64,000 nucleotides of DNA, taken from assembly GCF_004210215.2 (NCBI RefSeq), contig NZ_CP067394.1, positions 496,001 to 560,000 of the forward strand. Reading direction: 5' to 3'. Numbering within the stretch: position 1 is the stretch's first letter; each line of letters starts with the position of its first letter. The notes under the pieces were generated by a model. The model was not told the origin of the DNA and did no database searches. It worked only from the letters and a program-made list of their open reading frames with translations. Of this stretch, positions 45,033 to 54,548 are shown piece by piece. The stretch comes from Cryobacterium sp. SO1. GTDB taxonomy: Bacteria; Actinomycetota; Actinomycetes; Actinomycetales; Microbacteriaceae. A program made the position numbers and the translations under genes.

Positions 45033-46846
45033 TAGTACTTCCTCTCCATCGGCTGGTAGCGCGTAATGGTCACGGGCTTCCAGTCGAGCGAAATGTGGTC
45101 GGCAGCATCCGCGGACAGCGCGTCGCCCGACAGGTAGGCCATGGTGTGCTGCAGGTAGTTCACGTCGTCGCGCAGCGGATAGTCGTCGCGCATGTGGCCG
45201 CCGCGGCTCTCCTTGCGGTTGCGGGCCGAGAACACGACAACCTCGGCCAGGTCGAGCAGGAATCCCAGCTCGACGGCCTCGAGCAGGTCGGTGTTGAACC
45301 GGCGGCCCTTGTCCTGCACGCCGATGTTCTTGTACCGCTCGCGCAGGGCGTGGATGGTCTCGGTCACCTCGCGCAGCGACTCGTCGGTGCGGAACACCTG
45401 GGCCTTGGCGTCCATGATCTCCTGCAGCTCGCGGCGGATGATCGCGATGCGCTCGGTGCCGGTGGAGGTGCGGATGGTGGCCAGGAGCTCCCGCACGAAC
45501 TTGGCCGGGTCCTCGGGCAGCGGCACGAATTCGGCCGTCTTGACGAATTCGACGGCGTTGTTGCCGGCGCGCTTGCCGAACACGTTGATGTCCAGCAGCG
45601 AGTTGGTGCCGAGCCGGTTGGAGCCGTGCACGGAGACGCAGGCGCATTCGCCGGCGGCGTAGAGGCCGGGAACGACGGTGGTGTTGTTGCGCAGCACCTC
45701 AGCGTTCACGTTGGTGGGTATGCCGCCCATCGCGTAGTGCGCGGTCGGCATCACCGGCACCGGTTCGGTGACGGGGTCGACGCCGAGGTAGGTGCGGGCG
45801 AACTCGGTGATGTCGGGCAGCTTGGTCTCGAGCACCTCGGCGCCCAGGTGGGTGCAGTCCAGGTACAGGTAGTCCTTGTTGGGGCCGGCGCCACGGCCCT
45901 CCGCGACCTCCTTCACCATGCACCGGGCGATGATGTCGCGCGGGGCGAGGTCCTTGATGGTGGGGGCGTAGCGCTCCATGAACCGTTCGCCGGCGGCGTT
46001 GCGAAGGATCGCGCCTTCACCGCGCGCGCCCTCGGTGAGCAGGATGCCCAGGCCCGCCAGGCCGGTCGGGTGGAACTGGAAGAACTCCATGTCCTCCAAC
46101 GGCAGGCCCTTCCGCCAGATGATGCCCACGCCGTCGCCGGTGAGGGTGTGCGCGTTGGAGGTGGTCTTGTAGATCTTGCCGAAACCGCCGGTGGCGAAGA
46201 TGAACGCCTTGCCGGAGAAGACGTGCAGCTCACCGGAGGAGAGATCGTAGGCGACCACGCCGGAGGGCTGGTCGACGCCGTCGACGTTGGTCATGATCAG
46301 GTCGAGCACGTAGAACTCGTTGAAGAAGTTGATGCCGCGCTTGACGCAGTTCTGGTACAGCGTCTGCAGGATCATGTGGCCGGTGCGGTCGGCGGCGTAG
46401 CAGGCGCGGCGTACCGGGCTCTTGCCGTGGTCGCGGGTGTGGCCGCCGAAGCGGCGCTGGTCGATCTTGCCCTCGGGGGTGCGGTTGAACGGCAGGCCCA
46501 TGTTCTCGAGGTCGATGACCGCGTCGATGGCTTCCTTCGCGAGGATCTCCGCGGCGTCCTGGTCGACGAGGTAGTCGCCGCCCTTGACGGTGTCGAAGGT
46601 GTGCCACTCCCAGTTGTCTTCCTCCACGTTCGCCAGGGCGGCGGCCATGCCGCCCTGCGCCGCACCGGTGTGCGAGCGGGTGGGGTAGAGCTTGGAGATC
46701 ACCGCGGTGGATGCGTTCGGTCCGGCCTCGATGGCGGCCCGCATGCCCGCCCCTCCCGCCCCGATGATGACGATGTCGAACTGGTGATAGTGCACCCCGT
46801 CGACGATGGTGGATTCAACGGGGGTGGTCACAGGTGCATCCGTCAT
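45032..46846 (-). CDS. sdhA: succinate dehydrogenase flavoprotein subunit
   Basis: 604 residues from ATG 46846. FAD motif [18 protein letters not shown], the His for covalent FAD in [37 protein letters not shown] (substrate His/Thr), and the active-site region [21 protein letters not shown]. It oxidises succinate to fumarate in the TCA cycle. No good SD is visible near ATG 46846; AAGGAG is some 14 bases away. The gene is 26 bases after sdhD. Confidence 0.97.
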
Positions 46847-46872
46847 GGAAGTTTTTGCAGCTCCTTGGGGGC

Positions 46873-47325
46873 CTAGAGGGCCTGGCAGAAAGTGGGAAGA
46901 AGGTCGGCGGGCGCTCCGGCGGGGCAGGCGTCGAAGGTGAACACGACGAGGGTGCCGAGCACGATCAGGATGACCACGGCGGCGAGGATCGCCGACTTGA
47001 GGATGCCGCGGCTGACGCGGGTCGTGGCGTAGTCGTTCACGAGGGTGCGCATGCCGTTGCCGCCGTGGATCAGGGCGAGCCAGAGCATCGACACGTCCCA
47101 CCACTGCCAGAACGGGTTGGTCAGCTTGCCGGCGACGAAGGCGAAGTTCAGCGCGCTGACGCCCTCGCCCACCATCAGGTTCACGAAGAGGTGACCGAAG
47201 ATCAGCACGACCAGCACAACGCCGGAGACGCGCATGTAGATCCAGCCCCACTTCTCCCAGTTCACACCGTTTTTACGCGGGGCGCGGGCGTAGGGGCTGC
47301 GGGGGGCGGCGAGTGTCGATGTCAT
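46873..47325 (-). CDS. sdhD: succinate dehydrogenase membrane anchor subunit D
   Basis: 150 residues with three membrane helices ([40 protein letters not shown] and [18 protein letters not shown]). The His in IFGHLFV and the His in LIHGGNG are in the places of haem and quinone ligands. It anchors SdhAB and binds haem b with SdhC. Twelve bases downstream of sdhC. Confidence 0.93.
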   Translation of the reverse strand: MTSTLAAPRSPYARAPRKNGVNWEKWGWIYMRVSGVVLVVLIFGHLFVNLMVGEGVSALNFAFVAGKLTNPFWQWWDVSMLWLALIHGGNGMRTLVNDYATTRVSRGILKSAILAAVVILIVLGTLVVFTFDACPAGAPADLLPTFCQAL

Positions 47326-47337
47326 GATCGTCTCCTC

Positions 47338-47754
47338 CTAGTGGCTGAACACATTGATGAGGTGGCGGGGCAGGAAGCCGATCATGGTGATCACCCAGAG
47401 CCCGATCACGACGTAGAACAGCACTCGCTGGTACTTCGCGTTCCAAAAGTCGATGGCGATGATGCGCAGGCCGTTGAAGGCGTGGAACACGATCGCGCCG
47501 ACCAGGCCGGCCTCGCCCAGGCCCATAATGGGGGTCTGATACTGGCTGATCACGGCGTTGTAGGCCTCGGGGCTGACCCGCACGAGAGCGGTGTCGAGGA
47601 TGTGCACGAGGAGGAAGAAGAAGATCGCCACCCCGGTGATCCGGTGCAACACCCAGGACCACATGCCCTCACGGCCACGGTAGAGCGTTCCGGCCGGGCG
47701 ACGCGAGGTCGTCTTCCGCTGAGCTGTCAGGGCCCCTGCCGAATTCTGTGGCAT
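47338..47754 (-). CDS. sdhC: succinate dehydrogenase cytochrome b556 subunit
   Basis: 138 residues from ATG 47754, chosen for GGGAGGGTT upstream; the frame is open further upstream but crosses the promoter. Three helices, with the family sequence GTLYRGREGMWSWVLHRITG before helix 1 (quinone site Ser/Arg) and HILDTALV and FHAFNGLRIIAIDF holding the haem His. First gene of the sdh operon. Confidence 0.94.
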   Translation of the reverse strand: MPQNSAGALTAQRKTTSRRPAGTLYRGREGMWSWVLHRITGVAIFFFLLVHILDTALVRVSPEAYNAVISQYQTPIMGLGEAGLVGAIVFHAFNGLRIIAIDFWNAKYQRVLFYVVIGLWVITMIGFLPRHLINVFSH

Positions 47755-47824
47755 GACCAACCCTCCCTGGCTGAGTCGTGACCCCTGCGAACGAGGTGTC
47801 ATCGTTGAACAAACACGTACCCTC

Positions 47825-47869
47825 ATTCTATGTCTCGATGACGACACAAGTCTGGTTAGGGCTGCCTAA
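47825..47869 (-). promoter_or_regulatory. sdh promoter with a DtxR/IdeR-like box
   Basis: On the minus strand TAGAAT at 47825-47830 is a good -10; the corresponding -35 (AGACTT) is weak. Just upstream of it, 47856-47869 is TTAGG-GCTG-CCTAA, a perfect inverted repeat that matches the half-sites of the iron-repressor box (TTAGG/CCTAA). A role for iron in sdh control is inferred, not shown. Confidence 0.5.
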
Positions 47870-47932
47870 GCCGCGGGTTGCCCGCCGCGATGACCAGAGG
47901 CTTTGGGCCCTGTCAGGTGAATGGATGTGCGT

Positions 47933-49087
47933 TCAACGGCGCTGGGCCACCGGCACCAGGGTTTCTGCCCGGCGGGCGAGGCTCTCGTCGATGACCTGCT
48001 GGTAGTAGTCGAACAGGGTGGCGCAGACGTTCTCCCAGCTGCGACCGAGCACGGCGCGCCGGCCCGCCTCGCCCATACGGTGCCGCAGCGGGGCATCCGT
48101 CACGAGCGCGGCCACGTGCCGGCGCAGGTCCCGTTCGTCGTCGGGGGTGAAGAGGAAGCCGTCGGTGCCGTGCTCGACGAGGTCGATCGGGCCGCCGGCG
48201 CGAGGCGCCACGACGGGCAGGCCCGCCGCGTGCGCCTCCTGCAGGGTCTGGCCGAAGGTCTCCTCGGTGCCGGCGTGCAGGAACAGGTCGAAGCTGGCGT
48301 AGGCCGCGGCGAGCTCGGCGCCGGCGAGCCGGCCGAGCCAGGTGACCGGCAGGCCGGCCAGGGCACGGGTCACCAGGGGAGTGGACGGTCCGTCGCCGAC
48401 CAGGGCGATGCTGATTCCGGCCAGGCCGCGGAGGGCCCGGAACCTCTCCACCTGCTTCTCCGGGGCGATCCGGCCGACGTAGCCGACCACCACCTCGCCG
48501 TTCGGGGCCAGCCGCCGCCGCAACGCCGCCACCTCAGGGTCCCGCCGGTTGTTGGGGTGGTAGCCGTCCAGGTCCACGCCGCGGGTCCACCGGTCCAGGC
48601 GCTGCACGCCGATGCGGCGCAGGTCCCGCATCGACGCCGTCGAGGGCACCAGGGTGAGGTCGGCACCGTCGTGCACCCACTTCACGAACCGCCAGGCCAG
48701 CTTGCTGGCCTGGCCGAGGTGGTTGCGGCTGGCGTAGCCGGCCACATCCGTCTGGAATACGGCGACGCTCGGCACGCCCAGCCGCCGGGCGGAGGCGATG
48801 CCCTGCGCGCCGAGCAGGAACGGCGACGCGGCGTGCAGCACGTCGGGCTGGAAGTCGGACAGGAGCCCCAACACCCTCGGGTTCGGCAGGCCCACCGGGA
48901 ACTGCCGGTAGGACAGCACAGGCACGGTGTGCACCGGAAAACCCGCGAACGACGCCGGGGCGCCGGCCGGAGCGATCACCAGCGCATCGTGGCCCTGGCG
49001 GCGCAATTCGCCGAGCACTTTGCAGACGCTCGTGGTGACCCCGCTGACCGTGGGGAGGAAGCTTTCGCTGACGACGGCAACCCTCAT
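47933..49087 (-). CDS. GT4 glycosyltransferase, alpha-mannosyltransferase (MgtA/PimB-like)
   Basis: 384 residues from ATG 49087. GT-B fold: the N-terminus MRVAVVSESFLPTVSGVTTS is typical of the actinobacterial MgtA/PimB' group; the donor domain has VGYVGRIAPEKQVERF and the EX7E motif in HAGTEETFGQTLQEAHAAG. It probably transfers mannose from GDP-mannose to a glycolipid at the inner face of the membrane. The divergent neighbour is a GDP-mannose synthesising enzyme, which fits. TACTCT lies six bases before the ATG and no SD is seen, so the transcript is likely leaderless. Confidence 0.88.
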   Translation of the reverse strand: MRVAVVSESFLPTVSGVTTSVCKVLGELRRQGHDALVIAPAGAPASFAGFPVHTVPVLSYRQFPVGLPNPRVLGLLSDFQPDVLHAASPFLLGAQGIASARRLGVPSVAVFQTDVAGYASRNHLGQASKLAWRFVKWVHDGADLTLVPSTASMRDLRRIGVQRLDRWTRGVDLDGYHPNNRRDPEVAALRRRLAPNGEVVVGYVGRIAPEKQVERFRALRGLAGISIALVGDGPSTPLVTRALAGLPVTWLGRLAGAELAAAYASFDLFLHAGTEETFGQTLQEAHAAGLPVVAPRAGGPIDLVEHGTDGFLFTPDDERDLRRHVAALVTDAPLRHRMGEAGRRAVLGRSWENVCATLFDYYQQVIDESLARRAETLVPVAQRR

Positions 49088-49165
49088 GCCGCCAGAGTAG
49101 GCAGAGCGCACATCCGTGCGGTGAACCCTGGATGAACACGGCGGAGGGACCGGTAGTCTGGCCGA

Positions 49166-50287
49166 ATGTCCCACTCCAGCGCTGCCCTCGACCGCTTCTA
49201 CAGTGTGATCCCCGCCGGCGGGATCGGCTCACGGCTCTGGCCGCTGTCGCGCGCCGACGCGCCCAAGTTCCTGCACGACCTCACCGGCAGCGGGCAGACG
49301 CTGCTCCGCGCCACCTGGGACCGGCTGGCCCCGCTCTCCGGCGACCAGCGCATCATGGTCGTCACCGGGCGGGCGCACCGGGCCGCTGTCGAGGAACAGC
49401 TGCCGGAACTGGCCGACCTCAATGTGGTCCTGGAGAGCGAACCTCGGGATTCCTCTGCCGCCATCGGCCTGGCCGCCGCGATCCTTGAACGCCGTGAACC
49501 CGGCGTGATCATCGGCTCGTTCGCCGCCGACCACGTGATCAAGGGCCCCGCGGCCTTCCGCCAGGCCGTCGTCGAGGCGATCGCCGCCGCCGACACCGGC
49601 CTCATCGTCACCATCGGCATCCAGCCCACCGAGCCGGCGATCGGCTTCGGCTATATCAAGACCGGCGCGAACCTGAGCATCCCCGGCGCCCCGAGCGCCC
49701 AGTCGGTCAACTCGTTCGTGGAGAAGCCCAGCCCGGCCACCGCCAAGCGGTACCTCTCCAGCGGCCAATACCTGTGGAACGCGGGCATGTTCATCGCCCG
49801 CGCCGACCGGCTGCTCGAGGAGATCGGTGCGTCCGAGCCGGAACTGCTCGCCGGCCTGCTCGAACTGGCGGAGGCCTGGGACACCCCGCGCCGTGGTGCC
49901 GTGGTCGACCAGGTCTGGCCCAAGCTCAAGAAGATCGCCATTGACTACACCGTCGCCGAGCCGGTCGCCGCGAAGGGCGGCCTGGCCGTGATCCCCGGCC
50001 AGTTCGACTGGGATGATGTGGGGGACTTCGCGTCGATCGCCAAGATCCACGCCAACGGCCGCAAGCGGGACCTGGCGATTCTCGGCGAGGGTGCCAGGGT
50101 GCTCGCGGACTCCTCCAGCGGCATCGTTGTCAGCCACACGAAGCGCATGATCGCGCTGATCGGTGTGGACGACATCGTGGTGGTCGACACCCCCGACGCG
50201 CTGCTGGTGACCACCAGCGCCAACGCCCAGAAGGTCAAGGCCGTCGTCGACGCCCTTCGGCTGTCGGGCAGCTCCGACGTTCTGTAG
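49166..50287 (+). CDS. manC: mannose-1-phosphate guanylyltransferase
   Basis: 373 residues. The nucleotidyltransferase signature is VIPAGGIGSRLWPLSRADAP, with SFAADHVI in the metal-binding region, FVEKPSPATAKRYL for the sugar and the C-terminal FDWDDVGDFASIAKI. It forms GDP-mannose from mannose-1-phosphate and GTP. There is no fused isomerase domain. TAGTCT lies six bases before ATG 49166 and no SD is present, so the transcript is probably leaderless. It is divergent from the mannosyltransferase that would use its product; the two promoters share 78 bases. Confidence 0.92.
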   Translation: MSHSSAALDRFYSVIPAGGIGSRLWPLSRADAPKFLHDLTGSGQTLLRATWDRLAPLSGDQRIMVVTGRAHRAAVEEQLPELADLNVVLESEPRDSSAAIGLAAAILERREPGVIIGSFAADHVIKGPAAFRQAVVEAIAAADTGLIVTIGIQPTEPAIGFGYIKTGANLSIPGAPSAQSVNSFVEKPSPATAKRYLSSGQYLWNAGMFIARADRLLEEIGASEPELLAGLLELAEAWDTPRRGAVVDQVWPKLKKIAIDYTVAEPVAAKGGLAVIPGQFDWDDVGDFASIAKIHANGRKRDLAILGEGARVLADSSSGIVVSHTKRMIALIGVDDIVVVDTPDALLVTTSANAQKVKAVVDALRLSGSSDVL

Positions 50288-50495
50288 CCGACGAGCGGGC
50301 AGAGCCGCGAGGCTTTCTCAGGAATAGGCCCGGTAGATGACTATTTGTGTCGTCCGGATTTCCGGAAATGTCGCGGCTTGATAACCTTTTGGCTACAGTG
50401 TCGGTTTGCTCATCTGAGCAGGGCCTATCTGAGTAACGTGTACTCCATATAGCAGCCCGTGCGATCCCACGCCGGGCCTCATCTGGAGGTCAATC

Positions 50496-51596
50496 TTGAC
50501 AATCACGACCCGCAAGGCAACGCTCGGCGGCCTTGCCTCACTCGGCGTTCTCGCTTTGCTCGCGGCGTGTGCGCCGGCCCCCACCGACGACGCCGGCTCC
50601 AACGACGCCGCATCGGACTTCCTGCCCTGCGTCGTCTCCGACTTCGGCGGCTTCGACGACAAGTCGTTCAACCAGTCCAGCTTTGAGGGTATCTCCCAGG
50701 CTTCCGAGGAGCTCGGTGTTGAGTTCAAGCAGGCCGAGTCCACCTCCGAAGACCAGTACTCCGGCAACGTGACCAGCATGGTCGACCAGGGGTGCAACTT
50801 CATCCTCACCGTCGGCTTCGCCCTGGCCAACGCCACCCGCGACGCTGCGCAGGCCAACCCCGATATCGACTTCGCGATCATCGACTCCGCCCTCTCCAAC
50901 GACGACTTCAGCCCGCTGACGCTCGACAACGTGAAGCCGGTCCTCTACGACACCGCGCAGGCCGCGTTCCTGGCCGGCTACCTGGCTGCAGGCACCACCA
51001 AGACCGGCACCGTCGGCACCTTCGGTGGCATGCAGTTTCCGTCCGTCACCATTTTCATGGACGGTTTCGCCGACGGTATTGCGTACTACAACACCGAAAA
51101 GAGCACCGACGTCAAGCTCACCGGCTGGTCGAAGGACACCCAGGAGGGCCTGTTCGCCGGTGGCTTCGATGACATCAGCGCGGGCAAGACGCTCAGCCAG
51201 GGCCTGATCGACGCCGGTGCGGACATCATCCTCCCGGTCGCCGGCCCGCTCTTCCAGGGCACCGCGCAGGCCATCACCGAGTCCGGCAAGGACGTTGCCA
51301 TCGTCGGAGTCGACAGCGACCTGTTCGAGACCACGCCCGAGTTCGCGGCGCTGTACCTGACCTCCATCATGAAGTCGATGACGGACGCCACCGACCAGAT
51401 CATCACCGACGCGGCCGGGGGCGACTTCTCCTCCGACCCGTACGTCGGAACCCTCGAGAACGACGGCGTCAGCCTGGCCCCGCTGCACGACTGGGAGTCC
51501 AAGGTCGACCCGGCCCTGGTCACCGAGCTGGACGACCTCAAGGCCGCGATCATCAGCGGCGAGATCGTTGTGACCAGCGACGCGACGCCCAAGTAA
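50496..51596 (+). CDS. BMP-family nucleoside-binding lipoprotein of an ABC importer
   Basis: 366 residues. A lipoprotein signal with lipobox LLAACAP places the mature N-terminal Cys at about residue 25. The PnrA/BmpA fold is visible in VVSDFGGFDDKSFNQSSFEG, GTFGGMQFPSVTIFMDGFADG, and VGVDSDLF (ribose-site Asp). Such proteins deliver purine or pyrimidine nucleosides to the permease. TTG 50496 is preferred, with GGAGG six bases upstream. First gene of the nucleoside operon; a terminator-like hairpin follows it, which would keep the binding protein in excess. The 208-bp upstream region contains ATCTGAG repeated at 50412 and 50427, possibly an operator. Confidence 0.93.
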   Translation: MTITTRKATLGGLASLGVLALLAACAPAPTDDAGSNDAASDFLPCVVSDFGGFDDKSFNQSSFEGISQASEELGVEFKQAESTSEDQYSGNVTSMVDQGCNFILTVGFALANATRDAAQANPDIDFAIIDSALSNDDFSPLTLDNVKPVLYDTAQAAFLAGYLAAGTTKTGTVGTFGGMQFPSVTIFMDGFADGIAYYNTEKSTDVKLTGWSKDTQEGLFAGGFDDISAGKTLSQGLIDAGADIILPVAGPLFQGTAQAITESGKDVAIVGVDSDLFETTPEFAALYLTSIMKSMTDATDQIITDAAGGDFSSDPYVGTLENDGVSLAPLHDWESKVDPALVTELDDLKAAIISGEIVVTSDATPK

Positions 51597-51676
51597 CCCG
51601 TCGCCGGGAGCACCACACCGGTAACACCGCACAGCACTAACGCGCAATCAGCACTACCGCACAGCAGTACCGCAAC

Positions 51677-51705
51677 GGGGAGGCCAACGACACGTTGGCC
51701 TCCCC
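51677..51705 (+). terminator. hairpin between the binding-protein gene and the ABC ATPase gene
   Basis: A perfect 12-bp stem (GGGGAGGCCAAC / GTTGGCCTCCCC) with a 5-nt loop, followed by ATTTCGTTGT. Probably a partial terminator that gives higher expression of the binding protein than of the membrane complex. Confidence 0.8.
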
Positions 51706-51771
51706 ATTTCGTTGTGCGTCATACTCCCGGCAGGCGCGCAGCCGGGCAGCATCTCAATAGAATCGAAGACT

Positions 51772-53289
51772 ATGAAGCTCGAACTTCGCGGCATTACGAA
51801 GAGATTCGGTGCCCTGGTTGCCAATGACGACATCAACCTCACCATCGAGGAGGGAGAGATCCATGCCTTGCTCGGCGAGAACGGAGCCGGCAAGTCAACG
51901 TTGATGAACGTGCTCTACGGCCTCTACCGGGCCGAAGAGGGCGAGATTCTGCTCGATGACGTGCCTCAGCGCTTCGCCGGCCCCGGCGACGCCATGAACG
52001 CCGGCATCGGCATGGTGCACCAGCACTTCATGCTGATTCCCGTGTTCACGGTTGCCGAGAACGTGATGCTCGGCCACGAGCAGACTCGAGTCGGCGGAAC
52101 CCTCGACCTCGCGGCCGCACGCGCCCGAGTGCGCGAGATCTCCGACCGGTTCGGGTTCGACGTCGATCCCGACGCCCTGGTCGAGAACCTCCCCGTCGGT
52201 GTTCAGCAACGGGTGGAGATCATCAAGGCTCTCTCCCGCGACGCGAAGGTGCTCGTCTTCGACGAACCCACCGCCGTGCTCACCCCGCAGGAAACCGACG
52301 AGCTGATGAACATCATGCGCCAGCTCAAAGCCGCGGGCACCTCCATCGTCTTCATCACCCACAAGCTGCGCGAGGTGCGAGCGGTCGCCGACCGGATCAC
52401 CGTCATCCGGCTGGGCAAGGTCGTCGGTGACGCGCCGCCGACCGCGAGCAACGAAGAACTCGCCACCCTGATGGTGGGCCGCGCGGTCGACCTCACCGTG
52501 GACAAGGCGCCCGCCGCCCCCGGCGCGCCCGCGCTGGTCGTCACGAATCTCACCGTGATCGACGCCCTGGGCCAGGTGCTGGTCAACGATGTCAGTTTCG
52601 ACGTCAAGGTCGGCGAGATCCTCGCCATCGCCGGCGTTCAGGGCAACGGGCAAACCGAGCTGACCGAGGCCCTGATGGGCCTGCAGCCCCGCGTCGTGGG
52701 CGACATCACCCTGGATGGCAAGTCCCTGCGCGGCCATTCCGTGCGTCAGGTGCTCGATGCCGGGGTCGGCTTCGTGCCTGAGGACCGCACCAGAGACGGT
52801 CTGGTCGGTGCGTTCACCATCGCTGAGAACCTGATGCTGGACCGCTCCAACAAGCTTCCTTTTGTCAAGCGTTTCAACGTGCAGCTGGCCTTCCTCGCCG
52901 ATTTCGCTCGCACCAAGGTCAAGGAATTCGACGTGCGGTCCCAGGGCATCGAGACGCCGGTCGGCCGGCTCTCCGGCGGAAACCAGCAGAAAGTTGTCCT
53001 CGCTCGCGAACTCAGCCGTGACCTGCGGCTCTTCGTCGCAGCGCAGCCCACCCGCGGCCTCGACGTCGGCTCGATCGAATTCGTGCACGAACGCATCGTG
53101 GCCACCCGTGACGCCGGTACGCCGGTGATCGTGATCTCCACCGAACTCGACGAGGTCGCCGCCCTCGCCGACCGGATCATGGTGATGTACCGCGGCCGCA
53201 TTGTCGGCATCGTCCCCGGCGACACCCCCCGATCCGTTCTGGGTCTCATGATGGCGGGCGAAACCCCCGCAGAAGGAGTCGCAGCATGA
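51772..53289 (+). CDS. ABC importer ATPase, two fused ATP-binding domains (nucleoside type)
   Basis: 505 residues from ATG 51772. The first domain has Walker A LLGENGAGKSTLMN and signature region LPVGVQQRVEIIKAL with LVFDEPTAVLTP; the second has a degenerate Walker A (VQGNGQTELTEAL), LSGGNQQKVVLAREL, and FVAAQPTRGLD. This two-domain pattern belongs to the ribose/nucleoside importers (NupA/YufO type). It powers the two permeases that follow and overlaps the next gene by four bases (ATGA). Confidence 0.93.
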   Translation: MKLELRGITKRFGALVANDDINLTIEEGEIHALLGENGAGKSTLMNVLYGLYRAEEGEILLDDVPQRFAGPGDAMNAGIGMVHQHFMLIPVFTVAENVMLGHEQTRVGGTLDLAAARARVREISDRFGFDVDPDALVENLPVGVQQRVEIIKALSRDAKVLVFDEPTAVLTPQETDELMNIMRQLKAAGTSIVFITHKLREVRAVADRITVIRLGKVVGDAPPTASNEELATLMVGRAVDLTVDKAPAAPGAPALVVTNLTVIDALGQVLVNDVSFDVKVGEILAIAGVQGNGQTELTEALMGLQPRVVGDITLDGKSLRGHSVRQVLDAGVGFVPEDRTRDGLVGAFTIAENLMLDRSNKLPFVKRFNVQLAFLADFARTKVKEFDVRSQGIETPVGRLSGGNQQKVVLARELSRDLRLFVAAQPTRGLDVGSIEFVHERIVATRDAGTPVIVISTELDEVAALADRIMVMYRGRIVGIVPGDTPRSVLGLMMAGETPAEGVAA

Positions 53290-54548
53290 GCGCCGCTCAG
53301 CAGCCGACCGTGACCCCGACCACGGTCACCGAGCCCGACGAACCGTCGCGCTGGCACGGTATTTTCCGCGAGATCACCACCGGAAACGCGATCATCTCAG
53401 TGCTCGCCGTGGTGCTCGCCCTGCTCGTTGGCGCCGTGATGATCGCGCTGACCAACCCGAACGTACAGGAGAGCGCCGGCTACTTCTTCTCCCGGCCGGG
53501 CGATATGCTCTTCGCCGTCTGGGACGCGGTGTCCGGAGCGTACTCGGCCCTGTTCCAGGGCTCGGTGTACAACTTCCGCCGGCCCAGCTTCGCCGACGGC
53601 ATCAAGCCGTTCACCGAGACCCTCACCTACGCCACCCCGCTGATCGCGGCAGGCCTGGGCGTCGCGCTCGGTTTTCGGGTGGGCCTGTTCAATATCGGCG
53701 GCCGCGGTCAGATGCTCATCGCCGCGACCCTTGGCGGCTGGGTCGCCTTCGCGCTGGAGCTGCCGGCCGGTATCCACATGATCGCCGCTCTCATCGCCGG
53801 TGTGCTCGGCGGCGCTCTCTGGGGCGGACTGGTCGGCCTGCTCAAGGCCCGCACCGGGGCGCACGAGGTGATCACCACGATCATGCTCAACTATGTGGCG
53901 TTCTATCTGGTCAGCTTCCTGTTGCGCGACGGATTCCTCAGGACCCCCGGCTCGAACAACCCGAAGAGCCCGGCCACGAAAGACACCGCGGTCTTCTTCG
54001 ACCTGCTCGGCCCGAACTACAACCTGCACTTCGGCTTCATCCTGGTGATCGGCGCCACGGTGTTCACCTGGTGGTTGCTCAGCCGCTCCAACCTGGGCTT
54101 CAAGTTCCGTGCCGTCGGTGAGAACCCGAACGCGGCCAAGGTCGCCGGCATCAGCGTGCAGCGCATGTACGTCTACGCGATGCTGTTCTCCGGCGGGCTC
54201 GTCGGCCTGGCCGGCATCAACCAGGTGCTCGGCACCACGACCAGCGGTTTCGGCGCCGGCATCGACTCGGGGATCGGCTTCGACGCCATCACCGTGGCGC
54301 TGCTCGGCCGGTCCAAGCCGTGGGGCGTGTTCGCGGCGGGCATCCTGTTCGGCGCGTTCAAGGCGGGCAGCTTCTCGATGCAGGCCGCCGAGGGCGTGCC
54401 CATCGACATCGTGCTCGTCGTGCAGTCGCTCATCGTGCTCTTCATCGCCGCGCCGCCGCTGGTGCGCGCGATCTTCAGGCTCCCCGCCCCCGGGGCACCC
54501 CGCCGCAGACCGCTCCCCAACGTGACCCAGGAGGTGGCGGCGAAATGA
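53286..54548 (+). CDS. ABC importer permease 1 (nucleoside type)
   Basis: 420 residues, nine to ten helices. After a polar N-terminus of about 30 residues come GNAIISVLAVVLALLVGAVM and the BPD_transp_2 signatures ETLTYATPLIAAGLGVALGF, RVGLFNIGGRGQMLIAAT and TGAHEVITTIMLNYVAFYLV. The conserved GENPNAAKVAGI segment is the coupling region for the ATPase. Overlaps both neighbours by ATGA, implying coupled translation. Confidence 0.92.
   Translation: MSAAQQPTVTPTTVTEPDEPSRWHGIFREITTGNAIISVLAVVLALLVGAVMIALTNPNVQESAGYFFSRPGDMLFAVWDAVSGAYSALFQGSVYNFRRPSFADGIKPFTETLTYATPLIAAGLGVALGFRVGLFNIGGRGQMLIAATLGGWVAFALELPAGIHMIAALIAGVLGGALWGGLVGLLKARTGAHEVITTIMLNYVAFYLVSFLLRDGFLRTPGSNNPKSPATKDTAVFFDLLGPNYNLHFGFILVIGATVFTWWLLSRSNLGFKFRAVGENPNAAKVAGISVQRMYVYAMLFSGGLVGLAGINQVLGTTTSGFGAGIDSGIGFDAITVALLGRSKPWGVFAAGILFGAFKAGSFSMQAAEGVPIDIVLVVQSLIVLFIAAPPLVRAIFRLPAPGAPRRRPLPNVTQEVAAK

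Noticed and set aside
45095..46876. A plus-strand open frame of 593 codons
   Set aside because: Mirror image of sdhA; no recognisable domain.
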